A DNA stretch of 45,372 nucleotides from Acholeplasmataceae bacterium UBA4853. GTDB taxonomy: Bacteria; Bacillota_I; Bacilli_A; Acholeplasmatales; Acholeplasmataceae. The stretch lies in NCBI GenBank assembly GCA_002399815.1, contig DHEJ01000011.1, forward strand, positions 2,363-47,734, read 5' to 3'. The notes beneath the pieces are model-generated. The model searched no databases. It saw only the letters and a list, made by a program, of their open reading frames with translations, and had not been told where the DNA came from. Position 1 is the first letter of the stretch; each line of letters begins with the position of its first letter. The translations under genes were made by a program, and so were the position numbers. This document shows positions 1 through 8,197 of the stretch, piece by piece.

Positions 1-640
1 CTGTTAAAAGACTACTAGATTGATTAAAATCAAACAGATCACTTGCACTTTTTGTCTCTGACCATCCAACAAAATTAGCACCAGTTTTACTTGGTACATC
101 AGGTGCACTAATCGTTGTTTCATCATCATAACTTAAAGCATAAAGTACATCATCTATATAAAATTGAGCTTTAGCAGCTATAAATCTACCACCACCTTGG
201 TGCATGTTATACCAATCAAGTTGTGATTCTTTAACAACTATTTTCCCACTACTCATAAAGCTACCTTCCATACTAATAAAGTCATCACTTAAGAAGACTA
301 CATACTTTAGATTCATACAATTTTCGAGAGCATGTGTAAGTACTTTAATTCCTGATTTAATCACTACAACCTCAAGATTATCACTTTCAATTCTTGCTGC
401 ATTTGAATCAACACCAAACCCATAATAAGAACCTATTTTTACCGAATATCCATTAATTTCAGTTGGAAATTCAATATAAGTTAGTTCTAAACCTTGTTCT
501 GTTAATCCGTAGATTTCTGCATAATCATCCTGAACTCTATAATAGAAGTTCCCATCATAAATTAAATCTTTAGTTTTACTACATGCGATCAAACTTATCG
601 CTAGAACACTTATAAAAATTAAGAATAATACTTTTTTCAT
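1..640 (-). CDS. Lipoprotein with BspA-type leucine-rich and InlB-type repeats (3' end outside window)
   Basis: The reading frame is open from an ATG at 638-640 to the left edge, about 213 codons, so the C-terminus is missing. The first 20 residues are a lipoprotein signal: MKK, a hydrophobic stretch, then LIAC, with Cys as the predicted lipidated residue. After it comes a region with the pattern of BspA-like LRR_5 repeats (VLTHALENCMNLKYVVF), and near the edge a stretch ending in GANFVGW that matches the Listeria-Bacteroides (InlB B-type, Flg_new) repeat. Both families are cell-surface modules often used in adhesion. A strong ribosome binding site (GAGGGG) lies about 10 bases before the start. 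The protein should be anchored on the outer face of the membrane. Its ligand cannot be told. The gene is separated from the upstream 66-aa gene by a terminator. Confidence 0.8.
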   Translation of the reverse strand, partial: MKKVLFLIFISVLAISLIACSKTKDLIYDGNFYYRVQDDYAEIYGLTEQGLELTYIEFPTEINGYSVKIGSYYGFGVDSNAARIESDNLEVVVIKSGIKVLTHALENCMNLKYVVFLSDDFISMEGSFMSSGKIVVKESQLDWYNMHQGGGRFIAAKAQFYIDDVLYALSYDDETTISAPDVPSKTGANFVGWSETKSASDLFDFNQSSSLLT

Positions 641-696
641 ACATTAAATCCCCTCGTATAATTTGTCTTGTAGATCAGTGTTTAGATTTAGAAAGA

Positions 697-731
697 AAAA
701 AGAACCCGTTAAGGTTTCTTAAGTTCTTTTT
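697..731 (-). terminator. Rho-independent terminator overlapping the stop of the 66-aa gene
   Basis: On the minus strand the arms AAAAAGAAC and GTTCTTTTT enclose a second pair TTAAG/CTTAA with an AAAC loop and a CGG bulge, ending in a run of T. The stop codon of the upstream gene (719-721) is inside the hairpin. It separates the 66-aa gene from the lipoprotein gene. Confidence 0.75.
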
Positions 732-919
732 GATGTAAGTGGTACTAATGTTTGATTGTTAATGGATTCAGGATAGGAGTAAACTTCTTCACGCAATCTT
801 TTAAAGATTACATAAATTAAACCTCTTTCCAAGTCCAATCTTGTAACAACCCCTAAATCTCTTTCGCCTTCTACTCGAATGCGTTCACCTATTAAGTATG
901 TATCATTACTCCATGCCAT
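719..919 (-). CDS. Small protein of unknown function, 66 aa, SH3/Tudor-like pattern
   Basis: Complete small gene: ATG preceded by AAGGAG at 8-base spacing, an extended -10 promoter upstream (952-960), and a terminator at its end, so it is very likely expressed as a single-gene unit. The protein has no Cys or membrane segment. It is predicted to be mostly beta: alternating charged and hydrophobic residues with GVVTRLDLERGLIYVIF and then YSYPESI. This resembles the small SH3/Tudor-like barrels found at the C-termini of some helicases and in DUF3553-type proteins, but that is only a pattern impression. I do not recognise a named family and assign no function. Confidence 0.7.
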   Translation of the reverse strand: MAWSNDTYLIGERIRVEGERDLGVVTRLDLERGLIYVIFKRLREEVYSYPESINNQTLVPLTSKRT

Positions 920-951
920 ATGTATGTCTCCTTACATTGTTACTACTAAAT

Positions 952-960
952 ATTATAACA
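952..960 (-). promoter_or_regulatory. Extended -10 promoter of the 66-aa gene
   Basis: TGTTATAAT on the minus strand (TATAAT at 952-957, TG two bases further upstream). Predicted start of transcription near 945, giving a leader of about 26 bases with AAGGAG. No good -35 is present. The element overlaps the 3' intergenic edge of the preceding gene. Confidence 0.6.
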
Positions 961-963
961 TAT

Positions 964-2010
964 TTATGAAAGAATATCTTTTAGGATTTTTCCAATCAAG
1001 AAACTATGGTCTAAATCACGCAAACTCTTAAACCAATTTAAGAATTTATTTAAATGTTCGTCTTTAACCAAGTAAATTAAACTATCTAAATCACTTTGGA
1101 ATAATGGGTGTTCTAAATCGTTTAAATTACTGATTAATTTTCTTACTTGTCCATTTTGGTTAACAAATCGTCTAAATTCAAGAATAACCTTAGGTAAGTC
1201 AAGCTTTGGTAAACGAATCTTTTGATCATTTAAATCTAGATTCATCTGATAGATTGCTAGTATTTGTTTTAAGATACTATATTTAATGACTGCTTGATAT
1301 GTATCATCTTTCCATATAAATAGCTTCTTAAGTAAATCAATACGCCATAAAAATCGATTACTAGATCCTGCTTTTAAATTTTGTTCCTTCATGAAACAAT
1401 TCTTTATTTTATTTAAATCTTCCAAATCATACATATCTTTTTGTGCATGATCAAATAATTCAATGATTAATCCAGTTGTTTCAACAACCAAGGGTTGTCT
1501 TCTTAAGTAACTTTCAAGATCTGATAAAAATTGATTCTTTTCTTTACTATATGCACTAATCACTTCATTAAAATAAAGGGTATGTTTTTCTTTATTAATT
1601 TCTCTACCTTTAATAATGTAGGTATGATAAGACAGTTCGTCTTTAGTGATTTCATCGTCTAAAATGATTGAAAATCCAAAAGTTCCATCTTCATAGTTTC
1701 TATTCGTTGGATGTCCAACGACATCATTTCTAACATATTTTAATTGTTTTAAATTACGATTTGAGTTGATATTAATATGATATTTATATTTGGTAGTTGA
1801 AATAGATAATTGATATAACCCATCAATCCCAACAAATAAACCTTGAAGTAACCCATAGACATCCAGTAAGATGTCTGCTTTATTCAGTGCTTTTCTTTGT
1901 TTAAAGTCTTCAATCATTAAATCAACATTGATAATTGCAGACAGTGCACTTTCGGCACGAATCTTTGTATCAAATGATAAATTCTTCATAACACTTTTTA
2001 TGGTATTCAT
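964..2010 (-). CDS. HEPN-like protein of unknown function, coupled to the degenerate GGDEF/EAL gene
   Basis: 348-residue soluble, mostly helical protein with no membrane segment. Residues 45-70 form a helix pair (LLDVYGLLQGLFVGIDGLYQ) followed by RNDVVGHPTNR at 94-104. R94-N95-xxxx-H100 fits the R(N/D/H)x(3-5)H signature of HEPN domains, many of which are metal-independent RNases in toxin-antitoxin, abortive-infection and other defence or stress systems. The rest (about 150-348) has no feature I recognise. Its ATG overlaps the TGA of the upstream 1007-aa regulator (ATGA), so the two are translationally coupled and probably act together. HEPN assignment is an inference from one motif and the helical context; RNase activity is not shown. 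Confidence 0.75.
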   Translation of the reverse strand: MNTIKSVMKNLSFDTKIRAESALSAIINVDLMIEDFKQRKALNKADILLDVYGLLQGLFVGIDGLYQLSISTTKYKYHININSNRNLKQLKYVRNDVVGHPTNRNYEDGTFGFSIILDDEITKDELSYHTYIIKGREINKEKHTLYFNEVISAYSKEKNQFLSDLESYLRRQPLVVETTGLIIELFDHAQKDMYDLEDLNKIKNCFMKEQNLKAGSSNRFLWRIDLLKKLFIWKDDTYQAVIKYSILKQILAIYQMNLDLNDQKIRLPKLDLPKVILEFRRFVNQNGQVRKLISNLNDLEHPLFQSDLDSLIYLVKDEHLNKFLNWFKSLRDLDHSFLIGKILKDILS

Positions 2011-5000
2011 ACACTTTTTCCTGCAATCTTTAAAAATAATAAATCTGCAGTAATCTTTTTATAAATATTGCCTTCAACATATTTAACTCCAAGTTCAATC
2101 AATAAATCAACTTGACCTTTAGTTTTAACATCTCTAATCACTAAGGCAATCCCATGACTATCAAAGAGTTGTTTTAACAATTTGATATAATCATGATACT
2201 TTTGATCCCCACTCTTATAATCTATATGTAATGCATTAAATGGATAACTTAAAGCAACCTCAACACTATTGGTATCAAGTCCAACACCACTTTTTGATAA
2301 TTCATCAATTTGACCAATATATTGATTAGACTTTAAATGCTCGCCTTTAATTTTGAAACGAATGAATTCAGAAGGAATTTGATACTTTTGAAATAATCCA
2401 AATACATATGGGTTAAAGCTTACATCTAAAAATGTCTCTTTGGATACTGGTATAGTTATCTTAATCAGTTTATTCGTCTCTTTTTCTAATGTACTTAAAA
2501 ACTGACAGACCATATCAATATGATACTTTTCTAAATCCATTAAACGGTTTCTTTTTTTTGCGATTGCTAGCATATATTTACTATCAATTTGCATATGTTC
2601 TAAAACTAATTCCGATTCATATTGCCATACAACATTTCTAGATACATCAATGATTTGATCAAAGGATAGACTCAGTTGATTATCATTCATAGCTTGATTC
2701 AAATAATTGATGACTTGTTGTTCAAATACTTCATCCTCATAAATCTTATATTCAAAGAAAATATACTGATCCATGGTATTTTGACGTTTTAAGTAATCAA
2801 TGGATAGTTCTAAATATCTAAATAACTTTGCAGGGATTTTTTCTTCAGTAACAACTGGATATCTAATAATTGATAATAAAGGCTGAAACTTTTCATAATG
2901 AATAACCGTTGATTGATAGGTGTCTAAATATCTTAAATATTCTTTAATCTGTTTGGTTACCGCTCTAATATCATTGATTGGAATATAAACAAATAACTGA
3001 TACGTTGAAAAACGGTAAGTATCTCCTTCATTAAAAAACTTCTTAGTTAATTGACCAAATTCTTTAAAAAACTGTAAGGATACATCATATCCATAAATCG
3101 GTAAAATATTTTCATTAAAATTGATTAGAAAAAACGAACCTTTTTCTAACACGTACTGAGGTAATCTTTGATTTAATGCATTTAAGTTTTCAAGTGATGT
3201 TTCAAAATCTACAGTTGCATCCATAAGTAATCGACTCTTTTCTTCATAGTAATTAGAAATATCTTCAAATACTGAAATAATCTTGATTTCTTTTCCATCT
3301 AAAACTGAAACCATTTTTTCTCTAATCTGTTTATTTTGATAGACATAAGTAAAGGTATCTAATAGACCACTTTTAGTCATTAACCGGTCCATGATTTTTT
3401 GATAATCACTTGCTTCATGGATACTTAAGTTACTCATAAAGGCTTCAATAGGGGCATAGCTTTCTAAATTAAATAATTTTTGAGCAGAAATATTATAAAT
3501 TGATTGATATTCACCAAAGACTCTAATTTGCATCACAGGTGATGCAATCACTTGATTTAAAAAATCATTAGATGCACGTAATTTAACTCGTTTTTCCTCA
3601 TCCATTAAGCTACTATATATGATTGCTGCTAAACCTTTAAAAAGGTCAAAATAAAGCGCTGGGTCACTTATTTCTTCATCTAAATAAACCATTAAAACGC
3701 CTAAATCAAATAAAGGGTATGCATAAATATAAGAGATCGTTTCATCATAGGGTTGTTGAGTTAAAATGTTTTTATCATATTTAAAACTCTTTGGATTTCC
3801 AAATCTTTCTTCACCATCTTTTAAGATTTCACCAACTAAAGTATTTAAATACGTAGAGGATACTAATTGTTTATCATATAATCTTTCTTTTTTATAATGA
3901 TAAAGCATTTCATCTTTAGATGTAAAGATTATAAAATCTTTGACTTTTATATATTCTTCAACCTTTAAAAAGAAGTTTCTTAAATAATCACGATAGTTTT
4001 TACTTTCAGCGATTTGATGTGCATAACTAAATAATTCAATTAAGATATTTAAATGTCTTAAATTTTCTTTTGTCTTAACAAACTTTTGAACTAGAACAGG
4101 TTTAGTTTGATCAACCAAAGGTAACTCTGTCTGTGATACAACAACTTTTTCAATAGTTTTATCTTTACTCTTTTTTTCATCTTTAACAAGTGCTTTTAAT
4201 TTCTTTGAATAGTTATCATATTGATAACGATTTTTGATTCTTTGGTAATAGTCACTAAATAGGGTATAAGCCTCTTTTTGAATCTCAATACTTTGAGTCT
4301 CTAATTTAACCCCATAATCCGCATCAAGTATAGTTATTTTATGTACATCATTTTCTTTTATATAAATCTTTAATAACGTTAAAAATGCATCCATTTCATA
4401 ACTTGGATGATTTTTATAATTTAATGCAATTGTTTTAGCATCATCATAATGTTCTAGATTATATAAGGTTCTTAAATAATCTGGAACATAGGTTTGTTTA
4501 CTATCTAGTCTTTTTAATGCATCAATAACCGGTAATGCTTTATGTTCTTCTTTATTGTTTAAGTATAGTACTAAAAGTTCTTTTAATAAAGTTAATTTTA
4601 ATTCATCAGGTATCGCATCTTTTAATACCATTTCTAAATCTTGAATATATAATTGATGGGTTAACTTTTTAAATTCAATTAAATCTAAGTCAGCTAAATA
4701 TTTTTTAGATATCGGTAAGATCTGTTTTCTATTTTGAATATATGTATATGCTGTATCATATTGTTTTAGCTTAAAGGCTGCATGAATAATGAGTTCAAAT
4801 AATCGTTCATGACTAGGTAAAATATCAATATGTAAAATTGATTTATGATAGGTTAAACCTTCATGATATACCTCATAAAACATCCCTTCATCTAACATGA
4901 CTTCCAACATACGGATAAAGACGGTTTGATATTGATAAACCGTTAATGTCGTTGTTTCAATATAGTTTTTAAGTACTAGAATAGTTTCTGGACTACTTTC

Positions 5001-5030
5001 TTTTTCTAGTAACGCTTGATAATCACTCAT
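2007..5030 (-). CDS. TPR-GAF-PAS-degenerate GGDEF-degenerate EAL signalling protein
   Basis: 1007 residues, cytoplasmic, no membrane segment. Residues 1-285 are helical repeats of TPR type. A charged linker leads to a GAF-like region (about 325-480), a PAS-like region (about 488-600) and a linker LLMDATVDFETSLENL that aligns with the usual lead-in to a GGDEF domain. In the GGDEF-like part (about 605-750) the GGDEF loop is replaced by STYQL (675-679). The C-terminal part (about 770-1000) follows the EAL fold: YESELVL at 804-810 for YEALLR, IPVS for VNLS, FKIKG for LEITE, a lost DDFG, LHIDY for LKID, IRDVK for AEGVE, and YVEGNIY for YVQGYY. Most metal- and base-binding residues are absent, so it is probably a sensor or scaffold rather than an active c-di-GMP enzyme. 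It abuts the upstream kinase-like gene (stop and ATG adjoining, AAGGA before the start) and overlaps the HEPN-like gene. Confidence 0.85.
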   Translation of the reverse strand: MSDYQALLEKESSPETILVLKNYIETTTLTVYQYQTVFIRMLEVMLDEGMFYEVYHEGLTYHKSILHIDILPSHERLFELIIHAAFKLKQYDTAYTYIQNRKQILPISKKYLADLDLIEFKKLTHQLYIQDLEMVLKDAIPDELKLTLLKELLVLYLNNKEEHKALPVIDALKRLDSKQTYVPDYLRTLYNLEHYDDAKTIALNYKNHPSYEMDAFLTLLKIYIKENDVHKITILDADYGVKLETQSIEIQKEAYTLFSDYYQRIKNRYQYDNYSKKLKALVKDEKKSKDKTIEKVVVSQTELPLVDQTKPVLVQKFVKTKENLRHLNILIELFSYAHQIAESKNYRDYLRNFFLKVEEYIKVKDFIIFTSKDEMLYHYKKERLYDKQLVSSTYLNTLVGEILKDGEERFGNPKSFKYDKNILTQQPYDETISYIYAYPLFDLGVLMVYLDEEISDPALYFDLFKGLAAIIYSSLMDEEKRVKLRASNDFLNQVIASPVMQIRVFGEYQSIYNISAQKLFNLESYAPIEAFMSNLSIHEASDYQKIMDRLMTKSGLLDTFTYVYQNKQIREKMVSVLDGKEIKIISVFEDISNYYEEKSRLLMDATVDFETSLENLNALNQRLPQYVLEKGSFFLINFNENILPIYGYDVSLQFFKEFGQLTKKFFNEGDTYRFSTYQLFVYIPINDIRAVTKQIKEYLRYLDTYQSTVIHYEKFQPLLSIIRYPVVTEEKIPAKLFRYLELSIDYLKRQNTMDQYIFFEYKIYEDEVFEQQVINYLNQAMNDNQLSLSFDQIIDVSRNVVWQYESELVLEHMQIDSKYMLAIAKKRNRLMDLEKYHIDMVCQFLSTLEKETNKLIKITIPVSKETFLDVSFNPYVFGLFQKYQIPSEFIRFKIKGEHLKSNQYIGQIDELSKSGVGLDTNSVEVALSYPFNALHIDYKSGDQKYHDYIKLLKQLFDSHGIALVIRDVKTKGQVDLLIELGVKYVEGNIYKKITADLLFLKIAGKSV

Positions 5031-5900
5031 CTAAGATCCTTTAATTAACTCCAAGAAATGATTGGCTAAATTCAAATACTTTTCAGCAATCGCTTCAAAG
5101 TTTAAATGTAATTTTTCTGACATGCCATTTTCATGTTTAAAGCTTGCTACTATATGCCATTGTAATACTTGATACATTCTATAAAATCTTAATCTAGTTA
5201 ATTCATTGGGTAGTGGTGTTCTACCTAAATAATATCCTAACAATTTTTCAGCATCTAAAAAATCAATATTACCAAAGGATGCAATATCATAAAAAGGATC
5301 ATTTAATCCAGCAAATTCCCAGTCTAATAAGAATATTTGATCACTGCTTTTAATTAAATTCGATCTTTGAGCATCACCATGACATAAAACCTTAGGATAT
5401 TTACTGTAAAGTTCATCATAAAGCTTTAACCATGACATTTTAAGCGCATAAAAGGTTTTAGACGGTAACTTTTTAAGTAGCTTCTCGTAACGTCTTAAAC
5501 GACCCTTTAAATCGTAATCTTCACCAATTAATTTTGCTTGATGTAAGGATTTTAAGGTATGTGCTACTTGGATAAAGTCATCATCACTTATTTCTAAGGA
5601 TAATGGAGTACCAGGTACATAGTTTGAAACTTTAATACCAGTTTTTGTATCAAAATAAACAACCTCTGATGTGATGTTTAAGTGTCTTACAATACTTAAA
5701 TGTTGTTTTTCGGTTTCAGGATTAACTAAAACCTCACCACCCTCACCAATAATTCGTATAACATAGGGCAGATCCTTAACATAAACAAGGTAAGTATAAT
5801 TACTCATACCCCCTTTGAATCTTGAATCAATTCTAACATCATCTTCACTACAACTAAATACCATCATTGCTACATCTAAAATTCTATTTTCAATCGACAT
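5031..5900 (-). CDS. Choline/ethanolamine kinase-like (LicA/APH family) phosphotransferase
   Basis: 289 residues of the aminoglycoside-phosphotransferase/choline-kinase fold. Visible motifs are the catalytic loop CHGDAQRSNLI at 173-183 (H174, D176, N181) and the metal-binding LLDWEFAGLNDPFYDIA starting at 191 (D193). The WEFAGLNDPFYD form is typical of LicA-type choline kinases and thiamine kinases rather than antibiotic kinases. A lipid-headgroup role (phosphocholine or phosphoethanolamine) is plausible in a wall-less organism, but the substrate cannot be read from sequence. The start overlaps the end of the phosphodiesterase gene by 11 bases, and the stop adjoins the next gene, so it belongs to the rdgB operon. 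Confidence 0.8.
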   Translation of the reverse strand: MSIENRILDVAMMVFSCSEDDVRIDSRFKGGMSNYTYLVYVKDLPYVIRIIGEGGEVLVNPETEKQHLSIVRHLNITSEVVYFDTKTGIKVSNYVPGTPLSLEISDDDFIQVAHTLKSLHQAKLIGEDYDLKGRLRRYEKLLKKLPSKTFYALKMSWLKLYDELYSKYPKVLCHGDAQRSNLIKSSDQIFLLDWEFAGLNDPFYDIASFGNIDFLDAEKLLGYYLGRTPLPNELTRLRFYRMYQVLQWHIVASFKHENGMSEKLHLNFEAIAEKYLNLANHFLELIKGS

Positions 5901-6336
5901 GGATAAAACTCACTTTCCCAGATTCATATACTGCATAACTTTTATCATTTAATCCATTTAAAGCCCCAGGATTAATAAATGTAATCTTGTCTATCACCTT
6001 ATAAAATGCATCATGTGTATGTCCAAAAATACATATGTTTGCATTAACTTCTTTAGCCATTTCAATTAACTCAAGTAATCCATATTTAACATTTTGTAAA
6101 TGACCATGTGTTAAAAGGATTCTTAAGCCTTGAAACTCAATTAAACGTTCGGCTGGTAAATCATGATAGATATCATTATTTCCTTTAACAGCTATCATTT
6201 TAGCTTGTTCAATGGTTAAAGCATCTAATCCGATATCACCGGTGTTTAAATGTAGATCAAAATCATTTTCTTTTTTTAGGATTTTACTTAAGATATCCCC
6301 TCTGCCATGTATATCGCCAGTAATTAATAATTTCAT
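5890..6336 (-). CDS. YfcE/MJ0936-type metallophosphoesterase
   Basis: 148-residue calcineurin-like phosphoesterase of the short YfcE/YsnB type. All metal-binding motifs are present: GDIHG at 7-11, NTGDIG, KGNND, THGH, and FGHTHD, with NPGAL near the C-terminus. Family members hydrolyse phosphodiesters in vitro; the cellular substrate is usually unknown. ysnB lies beside rdgB in Bacillus, so the pairing is conserved. The start has a strong site (GGAGG, 6 bases before ATG) although it lies 53 bases inside the 3' end of rdgB, so the overlap is real and the two genes are coupled. Confidence 0.9.
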   Translation of the reverse strand: MKLLITGDIHGRGDILSKILKKENDFDLHLNTGDIGLDALTIEQAKMIAVKGNNDIYHDLPAERLIEFQGLRILLTHGHLQNVKYGLLELIEMAKEVNANICIFGHTHDAFYKVIDKITFINPGALNGLNDKSYAVYESGKVSFIHVD

Positions 6337-6898
6337 CTTTATCCTCCATTAATAATTTCATTGCTCTTGCACGGTGTGAATGTTTGTTTTTATACGTTAT
6401 ATCAAAGGTTCCTACTGAATCACTGTTACCTTCTGGTATGAATACACTGTCATAACCAAAACCCTGTGTACCTTGCATCGCTTCTGCAATATGGCCATGC
6501 CATATACCTTCATAAGTAAATAATTTACCATCAGGAAAGGCTAATGCAATAAAACTTGTAAAATATGCATTTCTTTGCTGAGTATTTTTTAGTGCATCCA
6601 ATAATTTCTGATTATTTATTTTATCACCTAAACCAGAATATCTAGCAGAATTTAATCCGGGTAATCCATAAAGATATTCAACACTTAAACCAGAATCATC
6701 TGCTATAGCGACTTGATTAAAGTGTTTTGCATAAGCAAGTGCTTTTATAGAAGCATTTTCTTTGAATGTACTACCAGTTTCTTTAATATCTAATAATTCT
6801 TCTTTTAAAACATTTTTTATAGAGATACCACTTTGATTAAAAATATGCTCTAATTCTATTTTTTTACCAACATTTGATGATGCTAGAATGATTTCCAT
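6284..6898 (-). CDS. rdgB: RdgB/HAM1 non-canonical purine NTP pyrophosphatase
   Basis: Hydrolyses dITP, dXTP and XTP to the monophosphates and so keeps deaminated purines out of DNA. The 204-residue protein starts MEIILASSNVGKKIEL, the typical RdgB opening, and has DDSGL, LPGLNSARYSG, QGFGYDSVF and HSHRARAM. I chose the ATG at 6896-6898: it has AGGTGA before it, whereas the in-frame ATG 30 bases upstream (6926-6928) has no ribosome binding site and sits at the predicted transcription start. First gene of a five-gene chain (rdgB, phosphodiesterase, kinase-like, GGDEF/EAL-like, HEPN-like). The C-terminus is slightly long because of the 53-base overlap with the next gene. Confidence 0.93.
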   Translation of the reverse strand: MEIILASSNVGKKIELEHIFNQSGISIKNVLKEELLDIKETGSTFKENASIKALAYAKHFNQVAIADDSGLSVEYLYGLPGLNSARYSGLGDKINNQKLLDALKNTQQRNAYFTSFIALAFPDGKLFTYEGIWHGHIAEAMQGTQGFGYDSVFIPEGNSDSVGTFDITYKNKHSHRARAMKLLMEDKDEIINYWRYTWQRGYLK

Positions 6899-6934
6899 AA
6901 TTTCACCTATGAAAAATACTTTTTTCATACATTT

Positions 6935-6943
6935 ATTATAACA
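6935..6943 (-). promoter_or_regulatory. Extended -10 promoter of the rdgB operon
   Basis: TGTTATAAT on the minus strand (TATAAT 6935-6940, TG at 6942-6943). Transcription would start near 6928, giving a leader of about 30 bases to the rdgB ATG at 6898. No convincing -35. Confidence 0.6.
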
Positions 6944-6969
6944 CTAAACCATTTTTGACGTGAATCTAG

Positions 6970-6975
6970 TATAAT
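6970..6975 (+). promoter_or_regulatory. Possible -10 element for the CPBP protease gene
   Basis: TATAAT on the plus strand, about 35 bases before the TTG start at 7011. A TTGACG at 6955-6960 is only 9 bases upstream and too close to be its -35. No TG extension. Divergent from the rdgB promoter. Confidence 0.4.
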
Positions 6976-7010
6976 AGAATTAATTTAAAAATCGAAGGGA
7001 TGTGTTTTAA

Positions 7011-8195
7011 TTGAATAATCATTTAGAAGAGGTAGAAAAGGAGTTTGCTCCACTTCATGAACCAACTTTGGAGATGTTTGAAAACAATCAAAAACCTAAA
7101 TATATCATTACTTTAGGTTTGTATTTAGGATACATGATTTTACCATTTTTATTATCCATATTCATCGTTATCTTTTTAATGAATAATAAAGCTGTTTTTA
7201 TTCAAGCTGATCCAACAATGAATGCAATGGAACTAGCTCTAGAGGATGTCAATTCGTTCTTAATTGTAAAACGAGATCGTTTTGAACTAGATGATCCAAT
7301 CTATGAGAAATTCTTTTATAATGTGTATGTGACTGGCGAATATAGTGTCTATACTCATAAATCAGCAACCTTCTATCCGCTTGAACCAATCTTTCAACTA
7401 AATAACTCAAACCCAAATGTAATTGATTATAATATTACACTTGAAGGATTAAATGCAATCCTACAAGGTGAAAAAACCACTTGGAACAATCATGCAGAAA
7501 TCAGTTTTTATATTCCAATAGACGATGTAGCACCTTTTGTTCAAGGTTCAGCAATAGATATTTTAGATAATAAGATAGCTGATGGGATAATTCCAACTAC
7601 TGCATTTAATAGTATCTTTAGTTTCGTTCTCTATGTGATTGTAATGGTTCCAATGGTGCTTTTACTACAACCAGTCTTAAAGAATGACTTTATGTTCGTG
7701 AAACAAAACTCTAAGTCTGATACACTATCTAAAGTTGGTATTGGTGTGTTATATATCTTTGGTGCCAATATTGCTATTAATATTGTAGTTAAAATCTTTA
7801 ACTCCTTATTCAATGTTCCAGAACAAATCTCAGCAAACCAATTAGCAATTAATCGAGCACTTGCATCCCCTTATTTTATTCTCATGGCATTTATGGCAGT
7901 CATTATGGCACCAGTAGTTGAAGAACTTGTCTTTAGAAAAGCATTCTTTGGTGTGATTAAAAAACAAACAACAGCACTGATTATTTCATCATTAATCTTT
8001 GGTTCAATCCATATTACAACAGAACTTATATCTGGTGATTTCTTACTAGCCTTTACAAATGGATTAACGTATATTGGTGGTGGTGTGGTTCTTGGATTAA
8101 TCTACATGCAAAACAACAAAAACATTTGGATCAATATCTTTGTTCATATGGCTTATAACCTCATTGGTATTTTAATAACCTTATATATTCCATAA
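7011..8195 (+). CDS. CPBP-family intramembrane metalloprotease with a large external domain
   Basis: 394 residues. Motifs of the CPBP (CAAX protease/bacteriocin-processing, Abi) family are complete: EELVFRK at 304-310 (EExxxR), FGSIH at 330-334 (FxxxH) and HMAYN at 379-383 (HxxxN). Membrane segments lie at about 32-57, 199-221, 242-262, 287-308, 320-340, 345-366 and 372-392. Between the first two is a domain of about 140 residues with no hydrophobic segment, which by topology should face outside and is larger than in typical members. The start is TTG, since the nearby ATG at 7000 and GTG at 7002 run into stops; AAGGGA lies 10 bases upstream. Substrate unknown. One of only three plus-strand genes. 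Confidence 0.85.
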   Translation: MNNHLEEVEKEFAPLHEPTLEMFENNQKPKYIITLGLYLGYMILPFLLSIFIVIFLMNNKAVFIQADPTMNAMELALEDVNSFLIVKRDRFELDDPIYEKFFYNVYVTGEYSVYTHKSATFYPLEPIFQLNNSNPNVIDYNITLEGLNAILQGEKTTWNNHAEISFYIPIDDVAPFVQGSAIDILDNKIADGIIPTTAFNSIFSFVLYVIVMVPMVLLLQPVLKNDFMFVKQNSKSDTLSKVGIGVLYIFGANIAINIVVKIFNSLFNVPEQISANQLAINRALASPYFILMAFMAVIMAPVVEELVFRKAFFGVIKKQTTALIISSLIFGSIHITTELISGDFLLAFTNGLTYIGGGVVLGLIYMQNNKNIWINIFVHMAYNLIGILITLYIP

Positions 8196-8197
8196 AA

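Noticed and set aside
6926..6928. Upstream ATG for rdgB (30 bases earlier)
   Set aside because: No ribosome binding site; the codon lies at the predicted transcription start, and the family opening is MEIILASSN from the later ATG.
6955..6975. TTGACG plus TATAAT as a promoter for the CPBP protease
   Set aside because: The spacer is only 9 bases, so these cannot be partner boxes; only the -10 is kept as a weak candidate.
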